A stretch of DNA of 64,000 nucleotides from Hyphomicrobiales bacterium (lineage in GTDB: Bacteria; Pseudomonadota; Alphaproteobacteria; Rhizobiales; Rhizobiaceae), in the NCBI GenBank assembly GCA_900473045.1, contig UCKS01000008.1, positions 11,971 through 75,970 of the forward strand, written 5' to 3'. Shown piece by piece: positions 1 through 10,286 of this stretch. The notes under the pieces are model-generated. The model did not search any database and was not told the origin of the DNA. It saw only the letters and a list, made by a program, of their open reading frames with translations. Both the position numbers and the translations under genes were made by a program. Positions within the stretch are counted from its first letter, which is position 1, and every line of letters begins with the position of its first letter.

Positions 1-1976
1 CCTTCGGTGGTTCCTGTAACCACCCAGTCTCCGACCTTGAACGGCCGCTCGACGAGGAGGATAAGCCCGGAAACAAAATTGGAAACGATGTTCTGCAGGC
101 CGAAACCGACGCCGAGGGACAGGGCACCGGCAACGAGTGCAAGGTTCGATAGATCAAACCCTGCCGCAGAAATGCCGATCAGGCCGGCAAGACCGACGCC
201 GAGATAGCCGATGCCGGTCTTGACGGAGTTTCGCACGCCCGTATCGACGCGGCTGCGCGCCATGACATTGCCGTCGAGCCAGCGCTGGAACCAGCGCGTG
301 ACAACATAGCCGCCTGCAAACAGCAGTATCCCGGCCAATATGCCGACAATCGAGATCTTGATACTGCCGATGTTGATATCGGTGAAGATGCGGTACGCCC
401 ACGCCTCGATATCGGCGATCTGGAATCCCCATTGCAGCAGGATCAGCGGAATGAAGAACAGAACCACCAGCACGTAGATGCCAAGGCCTGCGGCCAAACC
501 GGTCTGATCGAGCGCGACCTGTTCCATCCCGAAACGCTTTTCGAGATGGCGACCGACCACCGTGTCAGCGAGCGCGTTCTGCTTGGCAACGGCCTTGCCG
601 GTCAGGATGCCGATATACATCGTCACCAGAATGGCACCGGTCATGACGATCTGGGTGGCGATGAAGCGGGCAAGACCCACATAGCCAGCCAGTGCCGCCA
701 TGATCAGCAATATGCCGGTGAAAACAAACAGCAGCGAAACGGCCCGGGGCCAGGGCTTGCCATGCGCATCGGGCGTCTTTCCAGCCGGAACGATCGGCTT
801 GATCAGAGACATCGCCATCAGGATGACACCGATGATGATCGTGGCAATCAGGCTTTTGACGACGGTCAGGATTACCGGCGAGCCCATGACCTCGCTGATC
901 GTGCCGGCGAGATAGTCGAGGCCATTGACGACGGCCATGGCAAAGATCGACAGCGCCAAAAGCCGCGCACCACGATTGGAAACGCGCACCAGCCGCCAGG
1001 CGCTTTGCTTGGGCGCGAGAACGGCATTCGACAGGGTCGAAACGAACAGCAGCGCAACGCAGATTGCCAATATAATCGAGATGATCGGCGCGATATCCGG
1101 CCGCAATACCTTGAACGCCTGAAGCAAGAAATAACTCGTAACAGCAAACACCGCCATTGCCGCAGTCGGTATCATCGTTGACCAGAAAGCCACCGACAGG
1201 CGGGTGATATAGCCCGGCTCATCACCGAGAACCTCGCGATGGATCAACGGGAAAAACAGCTTGCGCGTACCAGCCAGCAGCACGATGGCCGCGCAGAGCG
1301 ACAGAAACAAAGCCGAGAGCAGCTGCAAACGCTTGAAATTCCACGCAAACGTCAACCAGCTACCGACCGTGCGGCTAAAGGCCTGCCGTTCCAGCGCGAG
1401 CGATGCCATAGCGTCCATCACCATTGGACCGTTGATATCGGTGTGCTTGAGAAGCGTGTTGCTGAAGAGAGCACGCCGGGTCGCCGTGATGCCGTTGGAC
1501 AGCTTGGTTGCCTGGATCGACAGGTCTTCTGCCGTCCCCGTCAGGGCGTTGATTTCACCTCGCTCGGCAAGGAGGCGTTTGCGTTCCTGCGCAACGACAT
1601 CCGTCTCCGGCGGGGCGCCATCGGCTGGCGGGTCGCCCAGTTCGGCAAGACGCGCCTTGATTTCGTCCAGACGCGGCCGGGTCGCCACCGATATCGAGAT
1701 GATCTGCTTGGTCGCCGCGTCGATCTCCACCTTCAGTTCGGCGAGACGGCTGTCGTCGTTCTCCGCGTTTTTTGTCTGGTCGGCAAGTCTTGCCAGGTTC
1801 TTGCTAGCCACGTCCAACTGCTCGGCGGCCTGCGCCTGCGGGCTCGCCACCGCAGCAACCGGTTGCTGCGGTGTGGCTTGGGCCGCCGGCTCCTGCGCCA
1901 GGACTGCCGCTGATGCGGTAAACACCCATAAACCCACAAAGGCGGCAAGAAACTTCGACAACATCGGCAACTGCAT
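1..1976 (-). CDS. Mechanosensitive ion channel, DUF3772/MscS family (3' end cut off by window)
   Basis: Large MscS-type channel of the inner membrane, expected to open on membrane tension and release solutes after osmotic downshift. The reading frame is open from the ATG at 1976 to the window edge, at least 658 codons. It starts with a signal peptide-like stretch (residues 1 to about 27), then a charged periplasmic region rich in Ala, Asp and Lys that fits DUF3772, then many hydrophobic helices. The last visible part has the MscS hallmark: a Gly/Ala-rich pore helix ending in VGFGLQNIVSNFVSG, followed by the beta-domain start LLVERPFKVGDWV. The missing C-terminus should hold the rest of the beta and alpha/beta domains. 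It is transcribed away from the DUF924 gene. Confidence 0.9.
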   Translation of the reverse strand, partial: MQLPMLSKFLAAFVGLWVFTASAAVLAQEPAAQATPQQPVAAVASPQAQAAEQLDVASKNLARLADQTKNAENDDSRLAELKVEIDAATKQIISISVATRPRLDEIKARLAELGDPPADGAPPETDVVAQERKRLLAERGEINALTGTAEDLSIQATKLSNGITATRRALFSNTLLKHTDINGPMVMDAMASLALERQAFSRTVGSWLTFAWNFKRLQLLSALFLSLCAAIVLLAGTRKLFFPLIHREVLGDEPGYITRLSVAFWSTMIPTAAMAVFAVTSYFLLQAFKVLRPDIAPIISIILAICVALLFVSTLSNAVLAPKQSAWRLVRVSNRGARLLALSIFAMAVVNGLDYLAGTISEVMGSPVILTVVKSLIATIIIGVILMAMSLIKPIVPAGKTPDAHGKPWPRAVSLLFVFTGILLIMAALAGYVGLARFIATQIVMTGAILVTMYIGILTGKAVAKQNALADTVVGRHLEKRFGMEQVALDQTGLAAGLGIYVLVVLFFIPLILLQWGFQIADIEAWAYRIFTDINIGSIKISIVGILAGILLFAGGYVVTRWFQRWLDGNVMARSRVDTGVRNSVKTGIGYLGVGLAGLIGISAAGFDLSNLALVAGALSLGVGFGLQNIVSNFVSGLILLVERPFKVGDWVVTGTTE

Positions 1977-2112
1977 ATCCCTTTTCCGGCAGACCGTACC
2001 CTAAAGCAGAATCGGGGTGAGGCGCGGATATTTTGGCGTTCCATAGGCCGGACCGCAGCCAGATGCAAAATCGGATTTCCGACTTCCCGCCATCTGACGG
2101 CGACCGGTCAGG

Positions 2113-2673
2113 TTAAAAACTTGAGCCGGGTTGAGAGAGAAACGTGATCTCCGCCGGCGTGGAAACACGTCCTAAAATCGCGTTGCGATGGGGGAAGCGG
2201 CCAAACTGGTAAATGATCTCCCGATGCCGGATGGCATAATCCAGATAGCTGGCATCGCCCAGATCCGTGAAAAGTGCCACCGATCGTGTCTGATCGGCGA
2301 GATTTTCGGAATGTTCGAACGGGAGATAAAGAAAGACGCGCTGATCGATTGAAAGGCCGCTATCGGCTCCTGCTTCGAGCGCAAGGGCTGCCTCCCGCAA
2401 AGCCAGGCCGTCGGTCGCAAACGCAAGCGGCGTACCGCGATACATGTTGCGCGGCATCTGGTCGAACAGAACGATGGTGGCGAGCCGGGCCATCGGTGTG
2501 GCGCGCCACTCCGGTGGAACGCCACGCGCCACCTGCAGATGCGCCAATCGAAAACGCTGTTCGCACTGGCTGTCGAGATCCGGATGCGGCTTGAACCAAT
2601 CCTGCGGTTGCAACTCGTCGAACCAGAACGACAAAACATCTTCCGGTGTACATATGCCGACGGTGTCCGCCAT
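2113..2673 (-). CDS. DUF924 family protein
   Basis: Cytoplasmic alpha-helical protein of 186 residues, matching the usual length of the DUF924 family (a tetratricopeptide-like fold of unknown function). Family features are the N-terminal DVLSFWFDEL, the central VLFDQMPRNMYRGTPLAFATD and the LPFEHSENL motif. An open frame continues upstream to 2808, but the ATG at 2673 has a good Shine-Dalgarno sequence (GAGGAAAG about 5 bases upstream) and fits the family N-terminus. It is divergent from the lipoprotein gene. No function can be assigned. Confidence 0.88.
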   Translation of the reverse strand: MADTVGICTPEDVLSFWFDELQPQDWFKPHPDLDSQCEQRFRLAHLQVARGVPPEWRATPMARLATIVLFDQMPRNMYRGTPLAFATDGLALREAALALEAGADSGLSIDQRVFLYLPFEHSENLADQTRSVALFTDLGDASYLDYAIRHREIIYQFGRFPHRNAILGRVSTPAEITFLSQPGSSF

Positions 2674-2985
2674 AGCTCTTTCCTCTTCATTCATGCACCA
2701 GCAAAGGCAGGGCATTGTCACCCGGGTTATCGGCCCGGTGGGCTGTTTCACATGCAATTTCGGCGTTAGCACGGCAGATAGCAGTTTCGCACGCATTTGC
2801 CGTGACATCTGTCCTCACAAACCAGCGATGTTCATTGCCGCCGGTCTCCGACATCACGGTCCCCGACCTTCGGCCGAACAGGTTTGAGAGGATAAGCGGT
2901 CGGGAACCGGCAGGCTGGAAAATAAGCGCGGGCACGTTATGTCAAGGATGGAAGGGATCCGGTGATCCCGGTTGGGAGTTCGACA
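2674..2985. other. Intergenic region between divergent genes, no gene seen
   Basis: About 310 bases between the DUF924 gene (minus) and the small lipoprotein gene (plus). Open frames here are short and overlap each other in a way typical of chance. The region must hold the promoters for both genes, but I could not pick convincing -35/-10 boxes or a hairpin. Confidence 0.5.
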
Positions 2986-3273
2986 ATGAAAAAAATGATC
3001 GTTGCGGCCCTTGCCGCCCTGTTTTTAACGTCCTGCGTCGAGACGCAGTCCTATGGCGGATCCTATCGTGGCCCGGAGCCCATTCCCGGCAGCATCACCT
3101 ATGGCGGCCAGCCCCGCACCAAGCTCAGGAAGGCGCCGGTCGGAAGTACCCTGCACAACAATTTCTACGGGCCGTACGGTGAACGGATCGAAGAGACCTA
3201 CATTGTCATGCCAGACCGGTCGCTCAAGCTGGTTGCGCGCCGTCGCGGGTTTATCGGTTTCCCGTACGATTGA
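2986..3273 (+). CDS. Small lipoprotein, function unknown
   Basis: A 95-residue protein with a short lipoprotein signal peptide: basic MKK start, hydrophobic stretch, and lipobox LTSC with Cys at about residue 17. The mature part is Gly-, Tyr- and Arg-rich, contains a GERIEETYIVMPDRSLKLVA segment and ends in GFIGFPYD. The start at 2986 is preceded by GGGAG at a suitable distance; an in-frame ATG 24 bases upstream is less likely. It would be anchored in the envelope. I do not recognise a named family. Confidence 0.75.
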   Translation: MKKMIVAALAALFLTSCVETQSYGGSYRGPEPIPGSITYGGQPRTKLRKAPVGSTLHNNFYGPYGERIEETYIVMPDRSLKLVARRRGFIGFPYD

Positions 3274-3466
3274 CGTTCCGCCATCGGAGTTGGCGTGGTA
3301 ACTTATTCCCAAGAACGGATCGTCATGGCTGCTCTGAGGCAAATGATTTCGATATAGTGCCGTGCCAGGAGCAGGACTTTCTCCGGCGGCACGCGCAAAG
3401 GGAAAGTTCTGCGTTATAATATCCCACCTAATGAATAGAGTATGCCTGCTAACAACGGAGGTAGAC

Positions 3467-4492
3467 ATGCGAGCGAAACAACTCACGAAATTCTTTACGG
3501 TGGCGCTTCTCGCCTCCAGCATCCAGATCGGCGGGCTGGGCGTTGCGTTTGCCGATACGACGATCCTCAATGTCTCCTACGACCCGACGCGCGAACTCTA
3601 CAAGGATTTCAACGCGGCCTTCGCTGAAAAGTGGAAGACGGACACGGGCGAGACAGTGACGATCCAGACGTCACACGGTGGGTCCGGCAAGCAGGCGCGT
3701 TCGGTCATCGACGGGCTCGAAGCCGACGTTGTGACACTGGCGCTTGAAGCCGACATCGACGCGATCGCCAAGGAAACCGGCAAGATTCCGGCAGACTGGA
3801 AAACGAAGTTCGACAACAACAGCGCTCCCTACACCTCGACGATCGTCTTCCTCGTTCGCAAGGGCAATCCGAAGGGCATCAAGGACTGGGGTGATCTGGT
3901 CAAGGACGATATCCAGGTGATCACGCCGAACCCGAAAACCTCGGGCGGGGCGCGCTGGAACTTCCTGGCCGCCTGGGCCTGGGCCCGCGCAACCAATGGC
4001 GGCGACGACACCAAGGCTCAGGCATTTGTCACTGATCTCTTCAAGCACGTTCCGGTCCTCGACACCGGCGCGCGCGGCTCGACCACGACATTCGTGCAAC
4101 GCGGTCTCGGCGACGTCCTGATCGCCTGGGAAAACGAGGCCTATCTGTCGCTGGAAGAACTCGGCCACGACAAGTTCGATATCGTCACCCCGACGATTTC
4201 GATCAAGGCAGAACCGCCGGTGGCGCTGGTCGATGGCAATGTCGATGCCAAGGGCACACGCAAGGTGGCGGAAGCCTATCTGCAGTACCTTTACTCGGAT
4301 GTCGGCCAGAAGATCGCCGCCAAGCACTTTTATCGCCCGTTCAAGCCAGAAGTCGCCGATCCGAATGACATCAAGCGATTTGCCGATGTGAAGCTCGTCA
4401 CTATTGACGAATTCGGCGGATGGAAGGAAGCTCAGCCGAAATATTTTGGAGATGGTGGACTGTTCGATCAGATCTACAAGCCGGGGCAATAA
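3467..4492 (+). CDS. sbp: Sulfate/thiosulfate ABC transporter substrate-binding protein
   Basis: Periplasmic binding protein that delivers sulfate or thiosulfate to the CysTW permease. The 341-residue product has a Sec signal peptide ending near VAFA (about residue 29), then the family start TILNVSYDPTRELY, the oxyanion-binding SHGGSGKQARSVIDGLEADV motif, and NPKTSGGARWNFLAAW in the second lobe. The ATG at 3467 is preceded by a strong GGAGGT; a longer frame from 3362 has no such signal. It heads a four-gene operon, with cysT beginning 6 bases downstream. Sequence alone does not separate Sbp from CysP preference. Confidence 0.93.
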   Translation: MRAKQLTKFFTVALLASSIQIGGLGVAFADTTILNVSYDPTRELYKDFNAAFAEKWKTDTGETVTIQTSHGGSGKQARSVIDGLEADVVTLALEADIDAIAKETGKIPADWKTKFDNNSAPYTSTIVFLVRKGNPKGIKDWGDLVKDDIQVITPNPKTSGGARWNFLAAWAWARATNGGDDTKAQAFVTDLFKHVPVLDTGARGSTTTFVQRGLGDVLIAWENEAYLSLEELGHDKFDIVTPTISIKAEPPVALVDGNVDAKGTRKVAEAYLQYLYSDVGQKIAAKHFYRPFKPEVADPNDIKRFADVKLVTIDEFGGWKEAQPKYFGDGGLFDQIYKPGQ

Positions 4493-4498
4493 GACTTT

Positions 4499-5356
4499 AT
4501 GACCGCACGCACAGCTTCGCTGTGGCAATTCAGACAGCCGAGCGTCATTCCAGGATTCGGATTGGCGCTCGGCGTTACTTTGTCATGGCTCATACTCATC
4601 ATTCTCATTCCTCTGTCCGGTCTTGCCTGGCGCTCGAGCGCATTGGGCTGGGGCACGTTCTGGACGCTCGCCACAGACCAGCGCACGGTCAACGCCCTGC
4701 GCATCAGTTTCGGCACCGCCTTCGCCGCCGCCCTGATCAATGTCGTCTTCGGCGTCATCCTCGCCTGGGTATTGGTGCGCTACCGGTTTCCAGGCAAGCG
4801 CATTATCGACGCCATGGTCGATTTGCCCTTCGCACTTCCGACAGCCGTTGCCGGCATCGCTCTGACGACCCTTTATGCGCCGAACGGCTGGATCGGCAGC
4901 CTCTTGGCGCCGCTCGGCATCAAGATCGCCTTCACACCGATCGGCATCGTCTTTGCGCTGGTTTTCGTCGGCCTGCCCTTCGTCGTCAGGACCGTGCAGC
5001 CGATCATGGAAGAAATCGACAAGGAAGTTGAGGAAGCAGCCGCCACGCTGGGCGCCAATCGCTTCCAGACCATCAGCCGCGTGTTGCTGCCCGGCCTCGC
5101 ACCGGCCGTCCTGACCGGTTTTGCGCTGGCCTTTGCCCGCGGCGTCGGCGAGTATGGATCGGTCATCTTCATCGCCGGAAACCTTCCCTATATCTCGGAA
5201 ATTGCCCCTCTCTTGATCGTCATCCGCCTGGAAGAATTCAACTATCCGGCCGCAACCGCCATCGCCGCCGTCATGCTGATCATCTCGTTTGCCATGCTGC
5301 TGATCATCAACATGATCCAGGCGTGGAGCAGAAGGAGGTACGGCTATGGCTCATGA
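4499..5356 (+). CDS. cysT: Sulfate ABC transporter permease CysT
   Basis: Inner-membrane permease (285 residues) of the sulfate/thiosulfate importer, pairing with CysW. About six hydrophobic helices are visible. The cytoplasmic EAA loop lies near residues 180-200 ([20 protein letters not shown]), where the CysA ATPase docks. The [21 protein letters not shown] motif is typical of CysT. The last 11 bases overlap the start of cysW, which fits translational coupling. Confidence 0.94.
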   Translation: MTARTASLWQFRQPSVIPGFGLALGVTLSWLILIILIPLSGLAWRSSALGWGTFWTLATDQRTVNALRISFGTAFAAALINVVFGVILAWVLVRYRFPGKRIIDAMVDLPFALPTAVAGIALTTLYAPNGWIGSLLAPLGIKIAFTPIGIVFALVFVGLPFVVRTVQPIMEEIDKEVEEAAATLGANRFQTISRVLLPGLAPAVLTGFALAFARGVGEYGSVIFIAGNLPYISEIAPLLIVIRLEEFNYPAATAIAAVMLIISFAMLLIINMIQAWSRRRYGYGS

Positions 5357-6230
5357 TGTTACAACCACTGGCACCGGAAACACCGAACTGGTCCGGGTCG
5401 CCACCTCCGAAAGCCGGTTTGCGCGTTACGGGCTGATCGGCACCGCTCTCTGTTTCGTGGCGCTTTTCCTCGTGCTGCCGCTGGCAGCAGTGTTCACCGA
5501 GGCGATGCGCAACGGCCCCGGAGAATTCCTGACCGTACTGTCAGACCCGGAAACCTTTGCAGCGATCGAGTTGACGTTGCTGGTTGCGGTGATCGCCGTG
5601 CCGCTCAATCTGGTTTTCGGCATTGCCGCCGCATGGGCGATCGCCAAGTTCGAATTCAAGGGCAAGGCGTTCCTGACCACCCTGATCGACCTGCCCTTCT
5701 CGGTTTCGCCGGTCATTTCCGGCCTGGTCTTCGTGCTTCTGTTCGGTTCCCACAGCCTGCTTGGGCCTTGGCTGCAGAGCCACGGCATCCAGATCCTGTT
5801 TGCCGTACCCGGCATCGTGCTGGCGACTGTCTTCGTCACCTTCCCCTTCGTGGCCCGCGAATTGATTCCGCTGATGCAGGAACAGGGAACCAGCGACGAG
5901 GAGGCTGCACTGTCACTCGGGGCAAGCGGCTGGCAGACCTTCTGGTATGTCACATTGCCCAACATCAAATGGGGGCTGCTCTATGGCGTCCTGCTCTGCA
6001 ACGCCCGTGCGATGGGCGAGTTCGGCGCGGTCTCCGTCGTTTCCGGGCACATCCGCGGACTGACCAACACCATGCCGCTACAGGTGGAAATCCTCTACAA
6101 TGAATATAATTTCGTTGCCGCCTTCGCCGTTGCAACGCTTCTCGCCCTGCTGGCTCTCGTCACCCTCGTTCTGAAGTCGCTGCTTGAAATGAAGTACAGC
6201 GAACAGATCGCCGCCAGCCGCCGGCACTGA
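5346..6230 (+). CDS. cysW: Sulfate ABC transporter permease CysW
   Basis: Second permease subunit (294 residues) of the sulfate importer. After a hydrophilic N-terminus it has about six membrane helices and the CysW-type motif [20 protein letters not shown], an EAA loop ([20 protein letters not shown]) and the late motif [15 protein letters not shown]. The start overlaps cysT by 11 bases, with an AGGAGG-like ribosome site inside the cysT end. cysA follows after 15 bases. Confidence 0.94.
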   Translation: MAHDVTTTGTGNTELVRVATSESRFARYGLIGTALCFVALFLVLPLAAVFTEAMRNGPGEFLTVLSDPETFAAIELTLLVAVIAVPLNLVFGIAAAWAIAKFEFKGKAFLTTLIDLPFSVSPVISGLVFVLLFGSHSLLGPWLQSHGIQILFAVPGIVLATVFVTFPFVARELIPLMQEQGTSDEEAALSLGASGWQTFWYVTLPNIKWGLLYGVLLCNARAMGEFGAVSVVSGHIRGLTNTMPLQVEILYNEYNFVAAFAVATLLALLALVTLVLKSLLEMKYSEQIAASRRH

Positions 6231-6245
6231 AAGGTCATAGTTTAC

Positions 6246-7283
6246 ATGGAAGTTCGCGTTCAAAACATACGCAAGGAATTCGGCCGCTTTCCGGCACTCA
6301 ACGACGTGTCGCTCGACATCCGCTCGGGCGAGCTGATCGCCCTGCTCGGCCCTTCCGGTTCCGGCAAGACGACGCTGCTGCGGCTGATTGCCGGTCTGGA
6401 AAGCCCGACCGAGGGTACTGTCTATTTCGGCAACGAGGATGCCTCTCGCAAGACTGTGCAGCAGCGCAATATCGGTTTCGTATTCCAACACTACGCCCTG
6501 TTCCGTCACATGACGGTGCTCGACAACGTCTCCTTTGGCCTGACGATCCGCCCTTCCGGGCGGCGGCCTGCGAAGGCCGATATTCGAAAGCGCGCACTGG
6601 AACTGCTCGACCTCGTTCAACTCAGCGGCCTTGAAAAACGCTACCCGGCGCAGCTCTCCGGCGGCCAGCGCCAGCGCGTGGCACTCGCCCGCGCCATGGC
6701 GGTGGAGCCGAATGTCCTGCTTCTCGACGAGCCCTTTGGCGCGCTCGACGCCCAGGTCCGCAAGGAACTGCGCCGCTGGCTGCGCGAAATCCATGATCGC
6801 ACCGGCCACACCACCGTCTTCGTGACCCATGACCAGGACGAGGCGCTGGAACTCGCCGATCGTGTCGTCGTGATGAGCAAGGGGCAGATCGAGCAAATCG
6901 GTACCCCGGACGAAATCTATGACACGCCGAACTCCCCCTTCGTCTTCGGCTTTATCGGCGAGTCCAACATCCTGCCGGTGCGGGTCGAAAACGGCCAGCT
7001 CTGGATCGGGGACCGCTCGATCGGCGTCAGCGCACAGGGCGAAGCCGACGGCCCCGGCCAACTCTATTTCCGCCCGCACGATATCGAACTGCTCGACAGC
7101 AGCGACGGCTGCATTACAGGCCTCGTCACGGTGACGCGCCGCGTTGCCGGAACGCGCCATGTCGAACTCGATATCGATGCCGCCCACAGCAAGGTCGAGA
7201 TCGAACTGCCGCCCGAAAAGGTTACGTCCGACCATTCGCGCATCGCTTTCCGGCCGACTCGCTGGAAACTGTTCCGGGATTAG
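6246..7283 (+). CDS. cysA: Sulfate/thiosulfate ABC transporter ATP-binding protein CysA
   Basis: ATPase of the sulfate importer, 345 residues. It has Walker [13 protein letters not shown] (about residues 35-46), the Q-loop [14 protein letters not shown], signature [15 protein letters not shown], Walker [13 protein letters not shown] and switch His in [10 protein letters not shown]. The C-terminal third is the regulatory/TOBE part seen in CysA proteins. It is the last gene of the sbp-cysT-cysW-cysA operon. A GC-rich inverted repeat lies just after the stop. Expression is expected to respond to sulfur supply, but I see no clear CysB-like site. Confidence 0.94.
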   Translation: MEVRVQNIRKEFGRFPALNDVSLDIRSGELIALLGPSGSGKTTLLRLIAGLESPTEGTVYFGNEDASRKTVQQRNIGFVFQHYALFRHMTVLDNVSFGLTIRPSGRRPAKADIRKRALELLDLVQLSGLEKRYPAQLSGGQRQRVALARAMAVEPNVLLLDEPFGALDAQVRKELRRWLREIHDRTGHTTVFVTHDQDEALELADRVVVMSKGQIEQIGTPDEIYDTPNSPFVFGFIGESNILPVRVENGQLWIGDRSIGVSAQGEADGPGQLYFRPHDIELLDSSDGCITGLVTVTRRVAGTRHVELDIDAAHSKVEIELPPEKVTSDHSRIAFRPTRWKLFRD

Positions 7284-7293
7284 ACAAAAAAAT

Positions 7294-7326
7294 CCGGCGG
7301 GGCCTGCAGCAGCAAAGCCCCACCGG
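7294..7326. terminator. GC-rich hairpin after cysA
   Basis: Ten-base arms CCGGCGGGGC and GCCCCACCGG, with one mismatch, enclose a 13-base loop just after the cysA stop. The plus strand lacks a T-run after it. The run of seven A just before it gives a T-run only on the minus strand, where no gene ends. It may help end the cys transcript. Confidence 0.4.
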
Positions 7327-7548
7327 AGCTGGGCAACCACACCTTCCTCGAAGCTCTCCGGCATATTCCGCAGGCATTTATGCTCTGGCACGTTTCTCAC
7401 GCAGCAACCTCGGTGCTGCCTAAAAGTATCTGCCGACAACATATGCTCTTGGTTTTTCATTCATTTTCATATGTCGGCCTTGATCCGCGCCGGTAAGCCG
7501 TCGCATCCTGCGAAGGCATCCAGCCGTCTGAATCTCCTGAGGCCAACC

Positions 7549-9600
7549 ATGAACTATCGACGCGAAATCGACGGTCTCCGATCTGTCGCTGTTATTCCCG
7601 TGGTGCTGTTTCACGCCGGGTTCCAGCAGTTCAGCGGCGGCTTCGTCGGCGTCGATATCTTCTTCGTCATCAGCGGATACCTGATCACCTCGATCATCAT
7701 TGCGGAACGCGGCAAGGGCCATTTCTCGCTGCTCAAATTCTACGAGCGCCGGGCCCGCCGGATTCTGCCCGTGCTGTTTTTCGTGCTGGCGTGCTGCCTG
7801 CCGTTCGCCTGGGCGTGGATGCTGCCGGAGCAGATGGCAAGCTTCGCGCGCAGCATCATCGCCGTCTGCCTGTTCGGCTCCAATTTCTTCTTCTGGCACG
7901 AAAGCGGCGGTTATTTCGCAGCCGCATCGGAAGAACAGCCGCTGCTGCACACCTGGAGCCTTGCCGTTGAAGAACAGTATTACATGCTGTTTCCTCTGTT
8001 CGTCATGGCGCTGTGGCGGTTCGGCAGGCGGGCGCTGATCGCCGCCATTGCCGCGGTGGCGCTGGCCAGCCTGCTGCTGGCCCAATACGGCTCGGTCAAC
8101 TTTGAGACCGCCAATTTCTACCTGCCGAACACACGCGCCTGGGAACTGCTGGCAGGCTCGCTGTGCGCTTTCCTGCTGACGGACGGCAAACAATACAGAA
8201 GCAACATCCTGTCGCTTGCCGGACTGGGCATCATTGTCTTTTCGGTCTTCGACTACGACCAGACGACGCCCTTCCCCTCCCTCTATGCGCTTGTCCCCGT
8301 TATCGGCGCCGTGCTTATCATCCTTTTCGGATCAAGCGGGACAGTGACTGCGCGGCTGCTCTCCGCCCGCCCGATGGTCGGCATCGGGTTGATCAGCTAT
8401 AGCCTCTATCTCTGGCATCAGCCTGTCTTTGCCTTCGCCCGCATCCGAAGCATTACGGAACCGTCGCTGATGCTGATGAGCATCCTGGCGCTCGCGTCCA
8501 CCGGTCTCGCCTATCTGTCCTGGCGGTTCATCGAGACGCCGTTCCGCACGAACGGTACGGCACGGCTGCTGCCGACGCCCCTCCGCATTCTGAGCGCCAG
8601 CGGCATGGCGGCATTGCTTTTCATCGGCATCGGATTTTATGGTACGTCAAGCAACGGTCTGCAGTTTCGCCTGCCTCAGGCTGCACTGACGGCTCTTGCC
8701 GAGCAGCAGCATCACGATACCGTCATGGATACCTGCCTGTTCGACAAGGGCGAAGCTTCCCTGCCCCATCCCGTCAGGGATTGCCTGACCAAACATTCGG
8801 CCAGCAGCAAGACCATCCTGATCGGTGATTCTCATGCCGGAGCCCTTGGCGGTGCGGCACTGCGCAGCTTTGATGCCGCCAATGTCGATCTGTATGTGAT
8901 GGCGCATTCGGCCTGCGTCGGCTTTTCCGGATTCTATGTGTCCAATCCGAAATACAAGCTGCGCTGCAACCCGTTTTTCACCGGCATAGAGGATTACATC
9001 CGCGCGAGCGGCATGCGCACCATCATCATGGCCAGCCGCTGGAGCCTTTATGTCGATGGCACGCCCTTCGACAATGGCGAGGGTGGTGTTGAGTCGCTGC
9101 AGCCCACCTATGTCGATCTGCTCGACCGGCTGGACGAACATGCCAAACAGGATGATCCGGCGCGCAAGGCACGAGTGCTGAGGCAGTATGTTGACGACAT
9201 CCAAGTCTATCTCGATTCGGGCCACAACGTCGTGCTGGTATACCCGATCCCGGAGGCCGGGTGGAACGTTCCGGATATCGTTGCAAAAACGGCGATGGCG
9301 GACATTCGGAATCTGGAATTCAGCACCAGCTATGCCCGGTACCAGCAGCGAAACGCGGCGGTCGTCGCAGCCTTCGATGCAATTTCCGATCCCAACCTTT
9401 TTCGCGTCCGGCCTGCTGATTACTTCTGCAACAGCTTCCTGAAAGATCGCTGCATCAACAGCTTGAGCGCGGACAAGGTGTTTTATTTCGATGACGATCA
9501 CCCGTCCGATACGGGCGCTGGGTTGGTGGTTCCAGCAATACTGAAAGCTGTTCAGGCCATTGAAGCAGGAAGTACTGCCACCGCGCCGGCTACGCGCTAG
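7549..9600 (+). CDS. Membrane acyltransferase (acyltransferase 3 family) with C-terminal SGNH domain
   Basis: Predicted O-acyltransferase (683 residues) of the OafA/YrhL type, which transfers acetyl or similar groups to surface polysaccharides or lipids. The N-terminal half (to about residue 370) is the ten-helix acyltransferase 3 domain, with YRREIDGLRSVAVIPVVLFH, the GGFVGVDIFFVISGYLI motif and a WSLAVEEQYY motif. After a further helix, the C-terminal part is an SGNH hydrolase-like domain: the ILIGDSHAGALGG block carries the nucleophile Ser and a late DDDHPSDTGA carries the Asp-x-x-His pair. The chosen ATG at 7549 has GAGG upstream and fits the family N-terminus; the frame is open from 7144 but overlaps cysA there. 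The stop overlaps the convergent DUF6894 gene by 11 bases. Confidence 0.9.
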   Translation: MNYRREIDGLRSVAVIPVVLFHAGFQQFSGGFVGVDIFFVISGYLITSIIIAERGKGHFSLLKFYERRARRILPVLFFVLACCLPFAWAWMLPEQMASFARSIIAVCLFGSNFFFWHESGGYFAAASEEQPLLHTWSLAVEEQYYMLFPLFVMALWRFGRRALIAAIAAVALASLLLAQYGSVNFETANFYLPNTRAWELLAGSLCAFLLTDGKQYRSNILSLAGLGIIVFSVFDYDQTTPFPSLYALVPVIGAVLIILFGSSGTVTARLLSARPMVGIGLISYSLYLWHQPVFAFARIRSITEPSLMLMSILALASTGLAYLSWRFIETPFRTNGTARLLPTPLRILSASGMAALLFIGIGFYGTSSNGLQFRLPQAALTALAEQQHHDTVMDTCLFDKGEASLPHPVRDCLTKHSASSKTILIGDSHAGALGGAALRSFDAANVDLYVMAHSACVGFSGFYVSNPKYKLRCNPFFTGIEDYIRASGMRTIIMASRWSLYVDGTPFDNGEGGVESLQPTYVDLLDRLDEHAKQDDPARKARVLRQYVDDIQVYLDSGHNVVLVYPIPEAGWNVPDIVAKTAMADIRNLEFSTSYARYQQRNAAVVAAFDAISDPNLFRVRPADYFCNSFLKDRCINSLSADKVFYFDDDHPSDTGAGLVVPAILKAVQAIEAGSTATAPATR

Positions 9601-9829
9601 ACCACTGGATCTGCAATTCGAGCTTCATTCTGACGACGGGCCTGTGATCGGCATTCAGCACTTCGATTTCCAAAGCCTTGACCGGATCCTCCGGCAGCCC
9701 GTCGAGCGCCATTTCGGCCAGCACGATCTTGGCCTGGCGGATGGCTGCGATCAGATCCGGAAAATCGAAAGCGTCATCGGCCGGAATTGTGCCGTCATTA
9801 TCAATTACGTTAAAATAGAAAGCGGCCAT
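9590..9829 (-). CDS. DUF6894-like small protein
   Basis: A 79-residue protein starting MAAFYFNVIDNDG, followed by DDAFDFPDLIAAIRQAKIVLAEMALDGLP. This is the layout of short DUF6894-type proteins common in rhizobia and their relatives: an N-terminal aromatic F-x-F/Y-x-V strand, an Asp, then a helix with regularly spaced Ala. Function is unknown. The ATG at 9829 follows GGGGAAA; the longer frame to 9910 has no ribosome site. It is convergent with the acyltransferase gene. Confidence 0.75.
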   Translation of the reverse strand: MAAFYFNVIDNDGTIPADDAFDFPDLIAAIRQAKIVLAEMALDGLPEDPVKALEIEVLNADHRPVVRMKLELQIQWSSA

Positions 9830-10022
9830 GGCATTTTCCCCGTGTAGAGGGAAAAAGCACGAGAACGCAAAAGGTTGCCTATCAAAAGAATTTTCGTGGC
9901 GCCGAAACACATGTCTTAGTGAATAGCGCCAAATTCAAATCGCGCTACACTGCAGCGATAAAGGCCGCTTTCCATCGAATACGGCCCCGGACAAAACGTC
10001 CATCCTCAAAGGAGGAACCACA

Positions 10023-10259
10023 ATGGCGTATTTCAATCCACATGCCGATGCCCTGTGTACCGAGGATATCGACGCGTTGCGGCAGGTTTTCGACCAGTTT
10101 TGCAAGGCGCATCAAACCACGGGCTCGGACGCAGACATGCAGATCTGCGCCGCCGCTATTGTCCGGCTCTATCAGAGTGGAGAACGCGATCCTGTGGTAT
10201 TGACCAGAGCGTGTGAGACAGCCCTGCGGCCGGATTTTCCAGTCGCGTATACCGGATAA
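10023..10259 (+). CDS. Hypothetical protein, 78 residues
   Basis: Small soluble protein with a very strong ribosome site (AAAGGAGG nine bases before the ATG). It looks mostly helical, with two Cys residues in the first half and an acidic composition typical of rhizobial small cytoplasmic proteins. No family or motif is recognised. It stands alone on the plus strand between minus-strand genes. Confidence 0.7.
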   Translation: MAYFNPHADALCTEDIDALRQVFDQFCKAHQTTGSDADMQICAAAIVRLYQSGERDPVVLTRACETALRPDFPVAYTG

Positions 10260-10286
10260 GGATAAGGCCGCAAATGTAGCGCGTCT